Origin: Paracoccaceae bacterium
GTDB taxonomy: Bacteria; Pseudomonadota; Alphaproteobacteria; Rhodobacterales; Rhodobacteraceae
DNA: 64,000 bases
Reading direction: 5' to 3'
Assembly: GCA_027486345.1 (NCBI GenBank)
Contig: JAIXPH010000028.1
Coordinates: 1-64,000 of the forward strand
The position numbers were made by a program, and so were the translations under genes. The notes beneath the pieces were generated by a model, which saw only the letters and a program-made list of their open reading frames with translations, did not search any database and was not told where the DNA came from. Below, piece by piece: positions 43,293-53,096 of this stretch (positions within the stretch are counted from its first letter, which is position 1; the number at the start of each line of letters is the position of its first letter).

Positions 43293-45218
43293 ATGGCACG
43301 ACAGGGTAAGGCTTTGCGGCGCGGGGCGGTTGCAAGGGCACAGGACATGCGCCCGGTGCTGCACTGGATCGGCGCGACGGCCTTCGGGCTTGCGCTGGCG
43401 GGCTTTGCGACCGGTCTGCGCGCACAAGAGGTGACCGTCAGCCACGCCATCACCACCTTCGGCGATCCGCCGAAATATCCCGCGGATTTCCAGCATCTGG
43501 ATTACGTCAACCCCGACGCGCCCAAGGGCGGCGAGATTTCGCAATGGACCTTTGGCGGTTTTGACAGCCTGAACCCCTATTCGGTCGAAGGGCGCTCGGC
43601 GGCGCTGGCCTCGGCCCCGCTGGAGTCGATCCTGACCAGCACCGCGGATGAGATCGGCACCTCGTACTGCCTGCTGTGCGAGACGATGGAATATCCCACT
43701 GATCGGTCCTGGGTGATCTTCAACCTGCGGCCGGATGTCAAATTCTCGGACGGCACGCCGCTGACGGCCGATGATGTGCTGTTTTCCTATGAGACCTTTC
43801 TGGCCAAGGGTCTGACCGATTTCCGCACCATCCTTGCCGATCAGGTGGACAAGGCCGAAGTTCTGGGGCCGCTGAAGATCAAGTTCACCTTCAAGACCGG
43901 CATCCCGACGCGTGACCTGCCTGAGGCGGTGGGGGGTCTGCCGGTCCTGTCCAAGGCGGATTACACTGCCAAGGGGATGGACCTTGAGAAATCCTCGACC
44001 ACGCCCTTCCTTGGCTCCGGTCCCTATGTGTTCGACAGCGTGGACATGGGCCGGTCGATCACATGGAAGCGCAACCCGGACTATTGGGGCGAAGACCTGC
44101 CGATCAATCGCGGGCGGTCGAACTTCGACAAGATCACCTATGAGTATTACGGCGACTACGACGCCGCCTTCGAAGGCTTCAAGGGGGGCGACTACACCTT
44201 CCGTCAGGAAGCCTCGTCGATCACATGGGCCACGCGCTATGACTTTCCGGCGCTGGCCAATGGCTGGGTGAAGAAAGAGGAAATCCCGAACGGCGCCAAG
44301 GCCAATGGTCAGGCCTTCCTGTTCAACCTGCGGCGGGAAAAGTTTCAGGACCCGAAGGTGCGTCAGGCCATCGGGCTGATGTTCAACTTCGAATGGTCCA
44401 ACGCCACGCTGTTCTATGGCCTGTACAGCCGGATCAATTCGGTATGGGAAAACTCGTGGCTGGCCGCCGAGGGCGCACCCTCGCCCGAAGAGGCGGCGAT
44501 CCTGAAGCCCTTGGTCGATGAGGGGCTGTTGCCCGCCTCCATCCTGACGGATGAGGCGGTGATGGCGCCTTCGTCCGGGGAGCGGCAGTTGGACCGCAAC
44601 AATCTGCGCGCCGCTTCGGCCCTTCTGGATGAGGCGGGCTGGACCGTGGGCGATGACGGCCTGCGCCGCAATGCCAAGGGCGATACGCTGCGGGTGGAAT
44701 TCCTGAACGACAGCCCGACCTTTGACCGCGTGATCCTGCCCTTCATCGAAAACCTGAAGGCGCTGGGCGTTGATGCGATCCTGACCGGGGTGGACAATGC
44801 CCAGATGGAAAGCCGCACGCGCCCGCCAAGCTATGATTTCGATATCATCGTCGGCAATGCGCGGTCGGGCTACATCTCGGGGTCCGAGTTGATGCAGTTC
44901 TATGGCTCTGACACCGCCGATGTGTCGGCCTTCAACCTGATGGGCCTGAAATCCCCGGCGGCGGATCGGGTGATCCAGACGGTGATGGCGGCCAAGTCCA
45001 AGGATGAACTGACCGTGGCGACCAAGGCGCTGGACCGTGTGTTGCGGGCCGAACGCTTCTGGGTGCCGCAATGGTTCAAGGCCTCCAGCTGGGTGGCCTA
45101 TCTGGACATGTACGCCTACCCCGCAAACCTGCCGCCCTATGCGCTGGGCGAGTTGGATTTCTGGTGGTATGACGCGGCCAAGGCGGAAAAGCTGAAAGCG
45201 GCAGGCGCACTCAAGTGA
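43293..45218 (+). CDS. yejA: Peptide ABC transporter, periplasmic binding protein (YejA-like)
   Basis: A 641-residue family-5 (SBP_bac_5) extracellular binding protein. The signal peptide is long, with a basic N-region and core WIGATAFGLALAGFATGL ending at RAQ. The mature part begins with SHAITTFGDPPKYP and QHLDYVNPDAPKGG, typical of YejA-type proteins that bind oligopeptides and microcin C. The ATG at 43293 follows AGGGGAAGAG; the ORF-track start at 43131 spans the upstream terminator. First gene of a five-gene run. Confidence 0.9.
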   Translation: MARQGKALRRGAVARAQDMRPVLHWIGATAFGLALAGFATGLRAQEVTVSHAITTFGDPPKYPADFQHLDYVNPDAPKGGEISQWTFGGFDSLNPYSVEGRSAALASAPLESILTSTADEIGTSYCLLCETMEYPTDRSWVIFNLRPDVKFSDGTPLTADDVLFSYETFLAKGLTDFRTILADQVDKAEVLGPLKIKFTFKTGIPTRDLPEAVGGLPVLSKADYTAKGMDLEKSSTTPFLGSGPYVFDSVDMGRSITWKRNPDYWGEDLPINRGRSNFDKITYEYYGDYDAAFEGFKGGDYTFRQEASSITWATRYDFPALANGWVKKEEIPNGAKANGQAFLFNLRREKFQDPKVRQAIGLMFNFEWSNATLFYGLYSRINSVWENSWLAAEGAPSPEEAAILKPLVDEGLLPASILTDEAVMAPSSGERQLDRNNLRAASALLDEAGWTVGDDGLRRNAKGDTLRVEFLNDSPTFDRVILPFIENLKALGVDAILTGVDNAQMESRTRPPSYDFDIIVGNARSGYISGSELMQFYGSDTADVSAFNLMGLKSPAADRVIQTVMAAKSKDELTVATKALDRVLRAERFWVPQWFKASSWVAYLDMYAYPANLPPYALGELDFWWYDAAKAEKLKAAGALK

Positions 45219-45249
45219 ACATCCCCATGGCCGACCGGAGCCACGCCTG

Positions 45250-46401
45250 ATGGGCGCCTACATCCTGCGCAGGCTGCTGCTCATCATCCCGACGCTGTTC
45301 GGGATCATGGTGCTGAACTTTTTCCTGACCCAATTCGTCCCCGGCGGCCCCATCGAACAGGTGGCGGCGCGGCTGGAGGGCGACGGCGACTCGCTGCAAT
45401 CCATCGCGGGCAGCGGGGATGCCGCCGCGTCGGGACAACAGGAACAGGATCAGGGCTACATCGGCGCGCGCGGCCTGCCGCCCGAATTCCTCGCCAAGCT
45501 GGAGGTGCAGTTCGGCTTTGCCCGCATCGTCTGCGCCGAAGGCCACACCGGCACGCCGGACCTGAAAGACCCCGCCTGCACCAAGGAAACGATCCCGACG
45601 GTGGAACGGTTCCTCATCATGATGGGGAATTATCTGACCTTCGACTTCGGGCAGAGCTATTTCCGGTCGATCTCGGTCATGGACCTTGTGCTGGAAAAGA
45701 TGCCCGTGTCGATCACGCTGGGCCTGTGGTCCACGCTGATCGCCTATCTGATCTCGATCCCGATGGGAATCCGCAAGGCCGTGCGCGACGGTACGCCCTT
45801 TGACACATGGACATCGGGGGCCATCATCATCGGCTATGCCATCCCCGGATTCCTGTTCGCTATCCTGCTGCTGGTGCTGTTCGCGGGCGGGTCCTATTGG
45901 AAAATCTTCCCCCTGCGCGGCCTGACCTCTGAGAATTGGGAGGAGCTGAGCCTGTGGGGCAAGGCGGTGGATTACATCTGGCACATCACCTTGCCGGTGA
46001 TCGCCTCGACCATCTCCAGCTTTGCCACCTTGACCCTGCTGACCAAGAACAGCTTTCTGGACGAGATCAAGAAGCAATATGTCACCACCGCCCGCGCCAA
46101 GGGATTGGCGGAAAGCCGTGTGCTTTATGGCCATGTCTTCCGCAATGCGATGCTGATCGTGATCGCGGGGTTCCCGGCGCTCTTCGTGTCGGTGTTCTTT
46201 GGCGGGTCGGTCATCATCGAGACGGTGTTTTCGCTCGACGGTCTGGGCCAATTGGGTTTCCGCGCCGCTGTCGAACGGGATTACCCGGTGATCTTTGGCA
46301 CCTTGTTCTTCTTTGGCCTGATCGGCCTTGTGATGCAGTTGATTTCTGACCTGATGTACGTCTGGATCGACCCCCGCATCGATTTTGAGCGGAGGGGGTG
46401 A
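45250..46401 (+). CDS. yejB: Peptide ABC transporter permease (YejB-like)
   Basis: A 383-residue DppB/OppB-type permease. It begins MGAYILRRLLLIIPTLFGIMVLNFF and has a large periplasmic insertion after helix 1 (about 40-120, with paired cysteines), as in YejB. The EAA-type loop is TTARAKGLAESRVLYGHVFRNAML. It forms the channel with the next gene. Confidence 0.92.
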   Translation: MGAYILRRLLLIIPTLFGIMVLNFFLTQFVPGGPIEQVAARLEGDGDSLQSIAGSGDAAASGQQEQDQGYIGARGLPPEFLAKLEVQFGFARIVCAEGHTGTPDLKDPACTKETIPTVERFLIMMGNYLTFDFGQSYFRSISVMDLVLEKMPVSITLGLWSTLIAYLISIPMGIRKAVRDGTPFDTWTSGAIIIGYAIPGFLFAILLLVLFAGGSYWKIFPLRGLTSENWEELSLWGKAVDYIWHITLPVIASTISSFATLTLLTKNSFLDEIKKQYVTTARAKGLAESRVLYGHVFRNAMLIVIAGFPALFVSVFFGGSVIIETVFSLDGLGQLGFRAAVERDYPVIFGTLFFFGLIGLVMQLISDLMYVWIDPRIDFERRG

Positions 46402-46404
46402 GAG

Positions 46405-47514
46405 ATGGCCCTGTCGCCCCTGAACCAGCGCCGCTGGCGCAACTTCAAATCCAACCGCCGGGCCTATTGGTCGCTGGTGATCTTTTCGATCCTCTATGGC
46501 CTGTCGCTTTGTGCCGAGGTGGTGGCCAATGACAAGCCGCTGCTGGCGTCCTACAAGGGTGAGCTTCACGCGCCCTTCCTGTTCTTCTACCCCGAAACCG
46601 CCTTTGGCGGCGATTTCCGGACCGAGGCTGATTACCGCCAGCCCGAGGTGCAATGCCTGATCGTGGCGGCGGGGTCCGAGGCATGCTGGGATGATCCCGA
46701 AGGCGTCTTGGCCGAGGCCGAGACGAAGGCCACGGCGGGCGGAGAGGCGATCCAGCAGGGTTGGATTCTGTGGGCGCCGATCCCGTTTTCCTACAACACC
46801 ATCGTGGACAAGGGCGGTGCCGCCCCCGGTGCGCCGGATCAGATGAACTGGCTGGGCACCGACGACACCTCGCGCGATGTCTTGGCGCGGATCATCTACG
46901 GCTTCCGCCTGTCGGTCAGTTTCGCGCTGATCACCACGCTTCTGACATCCGTCATCGGCATCGCGGCAGGGGCGGTGCAGGGCTATTTCGGCGGGCTGGT
47001 GGACCTTGTGTTCCAGCGCATCATCGAACTCTGGGGCGCGACGCCAACGCTTTACGTCATCATCATCGTGGCGGCGATCTTCCAGATGAGTTTCTGGCTA
47101 CTGGTCATCCTGTCGGTGCTGTTCGGCTGGACGGCGCTGGTGGGCGTGGTGCGGGCCGAATTCCTGCGGGCGCGGAACTTCGAATATGTCCGCGCGGCGC
47201 GGGCCTTGGGCGTGCCCGACCGGGTGATCATGTATCGCCACGTGCTGCCCAATGCGATGGTGGCCACGCTGACCATGCTGCCCTTCCTGATCACCGGGGC
47301 CATCGCCTCGCTGGCCACGCTGGATTATCTGGGCTTCGGTCTGCCCGCCTCGGCCCCGTCCTTGGGGGAACTGACGCAGCAGGCCAAGCAGAACATCCAG
47401 GCCCCGTGGCTGGCGTTTTCGGCCTTTTTCACCTTTGCCCTGATGCTGTCGATGCTGGTCTTCATCTTCGAAGGCGTGCGCGATGCCTTTGACCCGCGAA
47501 AGACCTTCCGATGA
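46405..47514 (+). CDS. yejE: Peptide ABC transporter permease (YejE-like)
   Basis: A 369-residue DppC/OppC-type permease. The N-terminal segment SPLNQRRWRNFKSNRRAYWS is the usual cytoplasmic lead of this family. After helix 1 there is a long periplasmic loop of about 110 residues. The EAA loop is VRAARALGVPDRVIMYRHVLPNAM. It starts three bases after yejB and overlaps yejF by four bases. Confidence 0.92.
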   Translation: MALSPLNQRRWRNFKSNRRAYWSLVIFSILYGLSLCAEVVANDKPLLASYKGELHAPFLFFYPETAFGGDFRTEADYRQPEVQCLIVAAGSEACWDDPEGVLAEAETKATAGGEAIQQGWILWAPIPFSYNTIVDKGGAAPGAPDQMNWLGTDDTSRDVLARIIYGFRLSVSFALITTLLTSVIGIAAGAVQGYFGGLVDLVFQRIIELWGATPTLYVIIIVAAIFQMSFWLLVILSVLFGWTALVGVVRAEFLRARNFEYVRAARALGVPDRVIMYRHVLPNAMVATLTMLPFLITGAIASLATLDYLGFGLPASAPSLGELTQQAKQNIQAPWLAFSAFFTFALMLSMLVFIFEGVRDAFDPRKTFR

Positions 47515-49109
47515 GCGACGCGGTTCTGACGGTCGATAACCTGTCCATCGCTTTCCGTCAGGACGGGGCCAGCCGCCCCGCCGTGCGCGGGGTCTCCTTT
47601 GCCGTCGGACGGGGGGAGACGGTGGCGCTGGTGGGCGAATCCGGGTCGGGCAAATCCGTGACCGCCCTGTCCACCGTGGGTCTTTTGCCCGACAGCGCCG
47701 AGGTGTCGGGGTCGATCCGTTACGGCGCGACCCAGATGGTGGGGGCGGCGGAAAGCGTGCTGCGCGGTATCCGGGGCAATGACATCAGTTTCATATTTCA
47801 GGAACCGATGACCAGCCTGAACCCCCTGCATACGATCGAACGGCAGTTGGGCGAAAGCCTTGCCCTGCATCAGGGGCTGAGCGGGGCCGCGGCGCGGGCG
47901 CGGATCATCGAGTTGTTGGGCAAGGTCGGCATCCGCGATGCCGAAAGCCGCCTGACCGCCTATCCGCATCAACTGTCCGGCGGGCAGCGCCAGCGGGTGA
48001 TGATTGCGATGGCGCTGGCCAACGGGCCGGAGTTGTTGATTGCGGATGAACCCACCACCGCGCTGGACGTGACGATTCAGGCGCAGATCCTTGACCTCTT
48101 GGCCGAGTTGAAGGCGCGCGAGAACCTGAGCCTTCTGTTCATCACTCATGATCTTGGCATCGTGCGCCGCATCGCGGACCGGGTCTGCGTGATGAAGGAT
48201 GGCGAGATCGTCGAACAAGGGCCTGCGGCGGAGGTGTTCTCCAATCCCCAGCACCCCTACACCCAGAAACTGCTGGCGGCCGAGGCGAAGGGATTGCCTG
48301 TCCCGGTCGCCGAAGCTGCCCCCGTGGTGGCGCAAACCCAGAACCTGCGGGTCTGGTTTCCGATCCATGCCGGGCTGTTGCGGCGGGTTGTCGGCCATGT
48401 GAAGGCGGTGAACGACGCAACCCTGACCGTCCGCGCGGGCGAAACGCTGGGGATCGTGGGCGAGAGCGGGTCTGGCAAGACCACGCTGGCGCTGGCGATC
48501 CTGCGGTTGATCCCGTCCGAAGGGCGGGTGGTCTTCCTTGGCCAGAACCTTGGCGAACGGCAGGGCAAGGCCCTGCGCGATCTGCGCCGCGACATGCAGG
48601 TGGTGTTCCAAGACCCCTTCGGCAGCCTCTCGCCCCGCATGACGGCGGCGGAGATCATCGCCGAAGGGCTGGGCGTGCATGGCGTTGAACCGGGCCGCAA
48701 CCGCCGCGACATGGTGGCCGAGATCATGGCCGAAGTGGGCTTGGACCCCGCGATGATGGACCGTTACCCGCATGAATTCTCGGGCGGGCAGCGCCAGCGC
48801 ATCGCCATCGCGCGGGCGATGATCTTGCGGCCCAAGTTGGTGGTGCTGGACGAACCCACATCGGCGCTGGACATGACGGTGCAGGTGCAGATCGTGGAGT
48901 TGCTCCGCGACTTGCAGCGCAAATGGGGGCTGGCCTATGTTTTCATCAGCCACGATTTGCGGGTGGTGCGAGCTTTGTCGCATAAGGTGATGGTGATGCG
49001 GAACGGTGACGTGGTTGAATCCGGCGCGGCAGAGGCGGTCTTTGCCAATCCCCAAAGCGACTATACCCGCACGCTGATGGCGGCAGCCTTCGGCGGGCCG
49101 GTGGCATGA
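47511..49109 (+). CDS. yejF: Peptide ABC transporter, dual ATPase (YejF-like)
   Basis: A 532-residue protein with two nucleotide-binding domains in one chain. Domain 1 has [21 protein letters not shown] and [12 protein letters not shown]; domain 2 has [21 protein letters not shown] and [12 protein letters not shown]. This fused form is characteristic of YejF as opposed to separate DppD/DppF. Start and stop both overlap neighbours by ATGA, so the transporter and the following glycosyltransferase are coupled. Confidence 0.94.
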   Translation: MSDAVLTVDNLSIAFRQDGASRPAVRGVSFAVGRGETVALVGESGSGKSVTALSTVGLLPDSAEVSGSIRYGATQMVGAAESVLRGIRGNDISFIFQEPMTSLNPLHTIERQLGESLALHQGLSGAAARARIIELLGKVGIRDAESRLTAYPHQLSGGQRQRVMIAMALANGPELLIADEPTTALDVTIQAQILDLLAELKARENLSLLFITHDLGIVRRIADRVCVMKDGEIVEQGPAAEVFSNPQHPYTQKLLAAEAKGLPVPVAEAAPVVAQTQNLRVWFPIHAGLLRRVVGHVKAVNDATLTVRAGETLGIVGESGSGKTTLALAILRLIPSEGRVVFLGQNLGERQGKALRDLRRDMQVVFQDPFGSLSPRMTAAEIIAEGLGVHGVEPGRNRRDMVAEIMAEVGLDPAMMDRYPHEFSGGQRQRIAIARAMILRPKLVVLDEPTSALDMTVQVQIVELLRDLQRKWGLAYVFISHDLRVVRALSHKVMVMRNGDVVESGAAEAVFANPQSDYTRTLMAAAFGGPVA

Positions 49110-50338
49110 AGATCCTTCTGATCCACCAGAACTTTCCCGGCCAGTTCCTGCACCTTGCCCCTGCCCTTGCCGCGCGCGGGCATGAGGTGCTGGCGCTGAC
49201 CGACAAGAACAACAATCGTACCGCTCCGGTGCCGGTGATGCGCTACGACCACAAGGCGCAGGTGGTGGACCCCGGCCAATGCCGCTTGGGGCGCAATTAC
49301 ACTCAGATGTCAGATCGCGGCGTCACGGTGGCCCGCGCCTGCCTGCGCTGGCGCGAGGACAAGGGCTATGTCCCCGACGTGATCTTCGGCCATTCGGGTT
49401 GGGGCGAGACGCTGTTCCTCAAAGAGGTCTGGCCCGAGGCGAAACTGCTGGTCTATGCCGAATTCTACTACAAGGGGCGGGGCGCGGATGTGGGCTTTGA
49501 CCCTGAGTTCTCGCCCCGCAGCTTTGATCAGGTCTTGATCGCGCAGGGGCGCACGGCGCATCTGGGGCAATCGCTGCTGCACGCCGATGCCGGGCTGTCG
49601 CCCACGGAATGGCAGGCCAGCACCTATCCACCCGCGCTGCGCCGGAACATCGAGGTGATCTTTGACGGCGTGGAAACGGAACGGTTGAAGCCCGACCCGC
49701 AAGCCTCTGTCACCCTGCCCGATGGCCGGGTGATCCGCGCCGGGGATGAGGTGCTGACCTTCGTCAACCGCAATCTGGAACCCTATCGCGGCTATCATAC
49801 CTTCATGCGGGCCTTGCCCGAGGTGATGGCGGCCAGGCCAAAGGCGCAGGTGGTGATCGTCGGCGGGGATGACGTCAGCTACGGCCAGCCGCCGAAAGAG
49901 GGCAAGTGGAAGGAAATCTTCCTGTCCGAGGTTCGGGACCGTCTGGACCTCAGCCGTGTGCATTTCATGGGCAAAGTGCCCTATCCGACCTTCGTCAGCC
50001 TGATGCAGGTCAGCCGGGTGCATGCCTATCTGACCTATCCCTTCGTGCTGTCATGGTCGATGATGGAATCGATGGGGACAGGGGCGCTGGTGGTGGGGTC
50101 CGACACCGCCCCGGTGCGCGAAGTGATCCGGCATGGCGAGAACGGGCTGCTGGTGGACTTCTTTGACGTCCCCGCATGGTCGCGCACCCTGACCGAGGCG
50201 TTGGCCCATCCCGAACGCTTCACCGCCCTGCGGCAGGCCGCGCGGAAAACGGTGCTGGAGCGGTATGACCTGAAATCGGTCTGCTTGCCGCGCATGGTGG
50301 ATTGGGTGGAAAGTTTCGGCCCGAAACAGGTGGCCTGA
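49106..50338 (+). CDS. Glycosyltransferase, family 4 (GT-B fold)
   Basis: A 410-residue GT-B protein. The N-terminal half begins [20 protein letters not shown] with AARGHEV, and the donor-binding half has FVNRNLEPYRGYHTFMRALP, QVVIVGGDD and an E-x7-E-like region SMMESMGTGALVVGSD. It transfers a sugar from a nucleotide donor, probably to an envelope glycan. Overlap with yejF is odd functionally and may just reflect compact gene order; substrate unknown. Confidence 0.85.
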   Translation: MKILLIHQNFPGQFLHLAPALAARGHEVLALTDKNNNRTAPVPVMRYDHKAQVVDPGQCRLGRNYTQMSDRGVTVARACLRWREDKGYVPDVIFGHSGWGETLFLKEVWPEAKLLVYAEFYYKGRGADVGFDPEFSPRSFDQVLIAQGRTAHLGQSLLHADAGLSPTEWQASTYPPALRRNIEVIFDGVETERLKPDPQASVTLPDGRVIRAGDEVLTFVNRNLEPYRGYHTFMRALPEVMAARPKAQVVIVGGDDVSYGQPPKEGKWKEIFLSEVRDRLDLSRVHFMGKVPYPTFVSLMQVSRVHAYLTYPFVLSWSMMESMGTGALVVGSDTAPVREVIRHGENGLLVDFFDVPAWSRTLTEALAHPERFTALRQAARKTVLERYDLKSVCLPRMVDWVESFGPKQVA

Positions 50339-50343
50339 CGGTT

Positions 50344-50393
50344 TTCCTGCAAAGACCCCGGGCCCAGCCATCGGGCCTGACGTTTTGCAGGAA
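50344..50393. terminator. Nested inverted repeats between converging glycosyltransferase and hemN
   Basis: TTCCTGCAAA (50344-50353) and TTTGCAGGAA (50384-50393) enclose a second hairpin GGCCC-agccatc-GGGCC (50361-50377) followed by TGACGTTTT. It lies directly past both stops and could end transcription from both sides. Confidence 0.65.
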
Positions 50394-50406
50394 GACCGTG
50401 GGCTTG

Positions 50407-51762
50407 CTACACCGCCGCCGAATGCTGCGCCTTGGTCTGGTCATAGGCGTCAAAGGCCCGCGCCACCATCCGCGCCAAGGGTCGGCCCTGTGGCAGGATC
50501 AGGAAGGCCTCGTCCGTCACCGCGACCATGCCGGGGAAAGCCGCCGCCGCCGTGGCGAAGAGGTGATCCAGCCGGGATGGGCTGGTGCCATAGTCGCGCA
50601 GCAATTCGGCCCGCTCCACACGGAAATCGCACATCAGCGCCTCGATGATGCGGCCGCGCAGCAGGTCTTCACCGCTGAAGACATGCCCGCGATGGGTCGA
50701 GAAGCGCCCGTCCCGCACCGCCTTGGTGTGATCCGACGTGCCGCTTGCGTTCTGCGCGTACCCTTGCGGAAAGCGCGAGATGGACGACGCGCCAAGACCG
50801 ACCAGAACCGGCGCGGTATCGTCGGTGTAACCTTGGAAGTTGCGGCGCAGGGTGCCGTTGCGCGCGGCCACGGCCATGCCGTCTTCGGGTCGGGCGAAAT
50901 GGTCGATGCCGATCTCCTGATAGCCGTCCCATGTGAACAGATCGCGCGCGGTTTCGAACAGGCGCAGGCGCTCTTCGGGCGTGGGCATGGCGTCCGAGGG
51001 GATCATCTGCTGGCGGCGGCTCATCCACGGCACATGGGCATAGCCGTAAAGTGCCACCCGGTCGGGCGACAATGTCAGCAGTTTCTGCACCGAATCCGCG
51101 ATGCGGGCGCGGGTCTGGTGCGGCAGGCCATAAAGGATGTCGGCATTCAGGCTGCGCACGCCCCGGTCGCGGATCATGTCGGCGACCTGTTTGGTCAGCT
51201 CGTAACTCTGGTCGCGGCCGATGGTCTTTTGAATCTCGGGGTCGAAATCCTGCACCCCGATGGAGGCGCGGTTCATCCCGGCGGCGGCCAGTGCGTCAAG
51301 ACGGGCTGCGTCAATCTCGTTCGGGTCGATCTCGACCGAGAACTCCGCACCCTCGCCCATCGGCACGGCGTCAAAGATCGTGTCGGCCAGATCGCGCATC
51401 ATGTCGGCGGGCAAGAGCGTGGGCGTCCCGCCGCCCCAATGCAGGCGCGACAGTTTGACACCCGGCGCCAGCCGCGCCTTCAACAGCGCGATTTCCGCCT
51501 TCAGCGTCAAGGCATAGGCGCGGACGGGTTCCTCCGAGGAGGTGCCCTGCGTGCGACAGGCGCAGAACCAGCACAATCGCCGGCAAAACGGCACATGCAG
51601 GTACAGCGAGATGGAGGACCCCGCTGGGATCGCGCTGATCCAGTCGGAGAAAAGCCCGCTGTCCACTGACGCGCCGAACTGCGGGGCCGTGGGGTACGAA
51701 GTGTACCGAGGCACCCGCGCGTCAAAAAGACCGAGCCGCATGAGTTGCGATTCCTGTGTCAT
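50407..51762 (-). CDS. hemN: Oxygen-independent coproporphyrinogen III oxidase
   Basis: A 451-residue radical SAM enzyme converting coproporphyrinogen III to protoporphyrinogen IX without oxygen, needed for heme and, in phototrophs, bacteriochlorophyll at low oxygen. The cluster motif is C60-x3-C64-x2-C67 in YLHVPFCRRLCWFC, and full-length HemN features (VPRYTSYPTA, GGGTPTLL) are present. It is divergent from fnrL, sharing a 61-base region with an FNR box, as in other Rhodobacterales. Confidence 0.95.
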   Translation of the reverse strand: MTQESQLMRLGLFDARVPRYTSYPTAPQFGASVDSGLFSDWISAIPAGSSISLYLHVPFCRRLCWFCACRTQGTSSEEPVRAYALTLKAEIALLKARLAPGVKLSRLHWGGGTPTLLPADMMRDLADTIFDAVPMGEGAEFSVEIDPNEIDAARLDALAAAGMNRASIGVQDFDPEIQKTIGRDQSYELTKQVADMIRDRGVRSLNADILYGLPHQTRARIADSVQKLLTLSPDRVALYGYAHVPWMSRRQQMIPSDAMPTPEERLRLFETARDLFTWDGYQEIGIDHFARPEDGMAVAARNGTLRRNFQGYTDDTAPVLVGLGASSISRFPQGYAQNASGTSDHTKAVRDGRFSTHRGHVFSGEDLLRGRIIEALMCDFRVERAELLRDYGTSPSRLDHLFATAAAAFPGMVAVTDEAFLILPQGRPLARMVARAFDAYDQTKAQHSAAV

Positions 51763-51795
51763 CCCTATACCTTAGGCTGGATAGGGTTCTGCGCT

Positions 51796-51809
51796 TTGAC
51801 CTACATCAA
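51796..51809. promoter_or_regulatory. FNR/FnrL box between hemN and fnrL
   Basis: TTGAC-ctac-ATCAA matches the FnrL target (TTGAY-N4-ATCAA). Its centre is 21 bases before the fnrL start and 41 bases before the hemN start, so it may mediate autorepression of fnrL and/or control of hemN. Confidence 0.85.
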
Positions 51810-51823
51810 ACTGAAAGACCATT

Positions 51824-52570
51824 ATGAACACTCCCGATGTCTTGAATGTCGGTCATGATTGCGGCGCTTGCCCCATCCGCCATAGGGCAGTCTGCGCCAG
51901 GTGCGAGGCGGATGAGCTGCAAAAGCTGGAACAGATCAAGTATTACCGCAGCTATCAGGCGGGACAGACGGTGATCTGGTCAGGCGACAAGATGGACTTC
52001 GTGGCCTCGGTCGTCACGGGGATCGCCACCCTGACCCAGACGATGGAGGACGGGCGTCGCCAGATGGTCGGCCTGTTGCTGCCGTCGGATTTCGTCGGGC
52101 GTCCGGGGCGGCAGGCGGCGGCCTATGATGTCACCGCCACCACCGATCTGGTGATGTGCTGTTTCCGCAAGAAGCCGTTCGAAGAGATGATGTCCAAGAC
52201 GCCGCATATCGCGCAGCGCCTGCTTGAGATGACGCTGGACGAACTCGACGCCGCACGGGAGTGGATGCTTTTGCTCGGGCGCAAGACGGCACGGGAAAAG
52301 ATCGCCTCGCTACTGGCGATCATCGCGCGGCGCGATGCCCATCTGAACCTGAAGGCGGCGCAGGGCAGCATCGTGTTTGACCTGCCGCTCACGCGGGAGG
52401 AGATGGCGGATTATCTGGGCCTGACCTTGGAAACCGTCAGCCGTCAGGTCTCGGCGCTCAAGCGCGATGGCGTCATCGCGCTGGAGGGCAAGCGCCACAT
52501 CGTCGTGCCGGATTTCGACCGTCTGCTGGAAGAGACGGGCGACGATTCCGACGGCGGGATGCTGGTCTGA
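51824..52570 (+). CDS. fnrL: Anaerobic/microaerobic regulator FnrL
   Basis: A 248-residue CRP/FNR-family activator whose oxygen-labile 4Fe-4S cluster controls DNA binding. N-terminal cysteines C13, C16, C24 and C27 (CGACPIRHRAVCARC) and C112/C113 supply the ligands. The C-terminal HTH reads LPLTREEMADYLGLTLETVSRQVSALKRDGVI, with the E..S.R recognition pattern of FNR. Boxes of its consensus occur at 51796, 55476, 55531 and 59922, so it probably drives uspA, ccoNOQP and ccoGHI. Confidence 0.96.
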   Translation: MNTPDVLNVGHDCGACPIRHRAVCARCEADELQKLEQIKYYRSYQAGQTVIWSGDKMDFVASVVTGIATLTQTMEDGRRQMVGLLLPSDFVGRPGRQAAAYDVTATTDLVMCCFRKKPFEEMMSKTPHIAQRLLEMTLDELDAAREWMLLLGRKTAREKIASLLAIIARRDAHLNLKAAQGSIVFDLPLTREEMADYLGLTLETVSRQVSALKRDGVIALEGKRHIVVPDFDRLLEETGDDSDGGMLV

Positions 52571-52610
52571 CGCTTGATCGGGGCCGCGCGACAGGCTATC
52601 GCTGCCGCCC

Positions 52611-52970
52611 ATGTCCATCCGGCCGCCCTTGATGTTCCGTCTTGCCCTGATGCTGGCGCTGAGCTTCGCGCTGGTCGGCGTCGGCTTTGCCCATCGCGTG
52701 CCGCATCCGGATGACGCCGGAAAGGTCGCATTCCTGATGGCAGGCGGCACCCTGGGCGATGTCTGCCATGATGGTGGCGACGACGGCGCGGCCAAGGGCG
52801 ATTGCCCCGCCTGTCACCTGCAAGCGGCCATGATGCTGCCGGACAGCACGCCGTCGATTCGCCAAGCCGATCTGGTCTTTGTGGCCAAGGTCGTCGCCCC
52901 CCGCGAAAGCCGCGCGGCGCGAAGGGTGCGGGACCCGGCACGGGGATTGCGCGCGCCACCTGTCGCCTGA
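52611..52970 (+). CDS. Small exported protein, DUF2946-like
   Basis: About 119 residues: a hydrophobic N-terminal segment (FRLALMLALSFALVGVGFA) that may be a signal peptide, then VCHDGGDDG and a CPACHLQAAMMLP motif like the C-x-x-C segment of DUF2946 proteins. Those are often near copper or TonB genes, but their function is unknown. The start could be ATG 52611 or 52632; neither has a good ribosome site. It precedes the PepSY membrane-protein gene by about 130 bases. Confidence 0.55.
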   Translation: MSIRPPLMFRLALMLALSFALVGVGFAHRVPHPDDAGKVAFLMAGGTLGDVCHDGGDDGAAKGDCPACHLQAAMMLPDSTPSIRQADLVFVAKVVAPRESRAARRVRDPARGLRAPPVA

Positions 52971-53096
52971 CGCATCGCCGCGAGGCGGGCTCTCTTCGGC
53001 CCGTCTTGTCGCGGCCCTGACCGTCACGACAGGCCGGCAGGCGCAGCACAGGCCGCGCCCTGACCGGCTCCCCTGATCTTTTCCCATGAGACACCT

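Noticed and set aside
43233-45071. 612-residue minus-strand ORF opposite yejA
   Set aside because: Antisense shadow of a well-supported gene with no recognisable motif or ribosome site.
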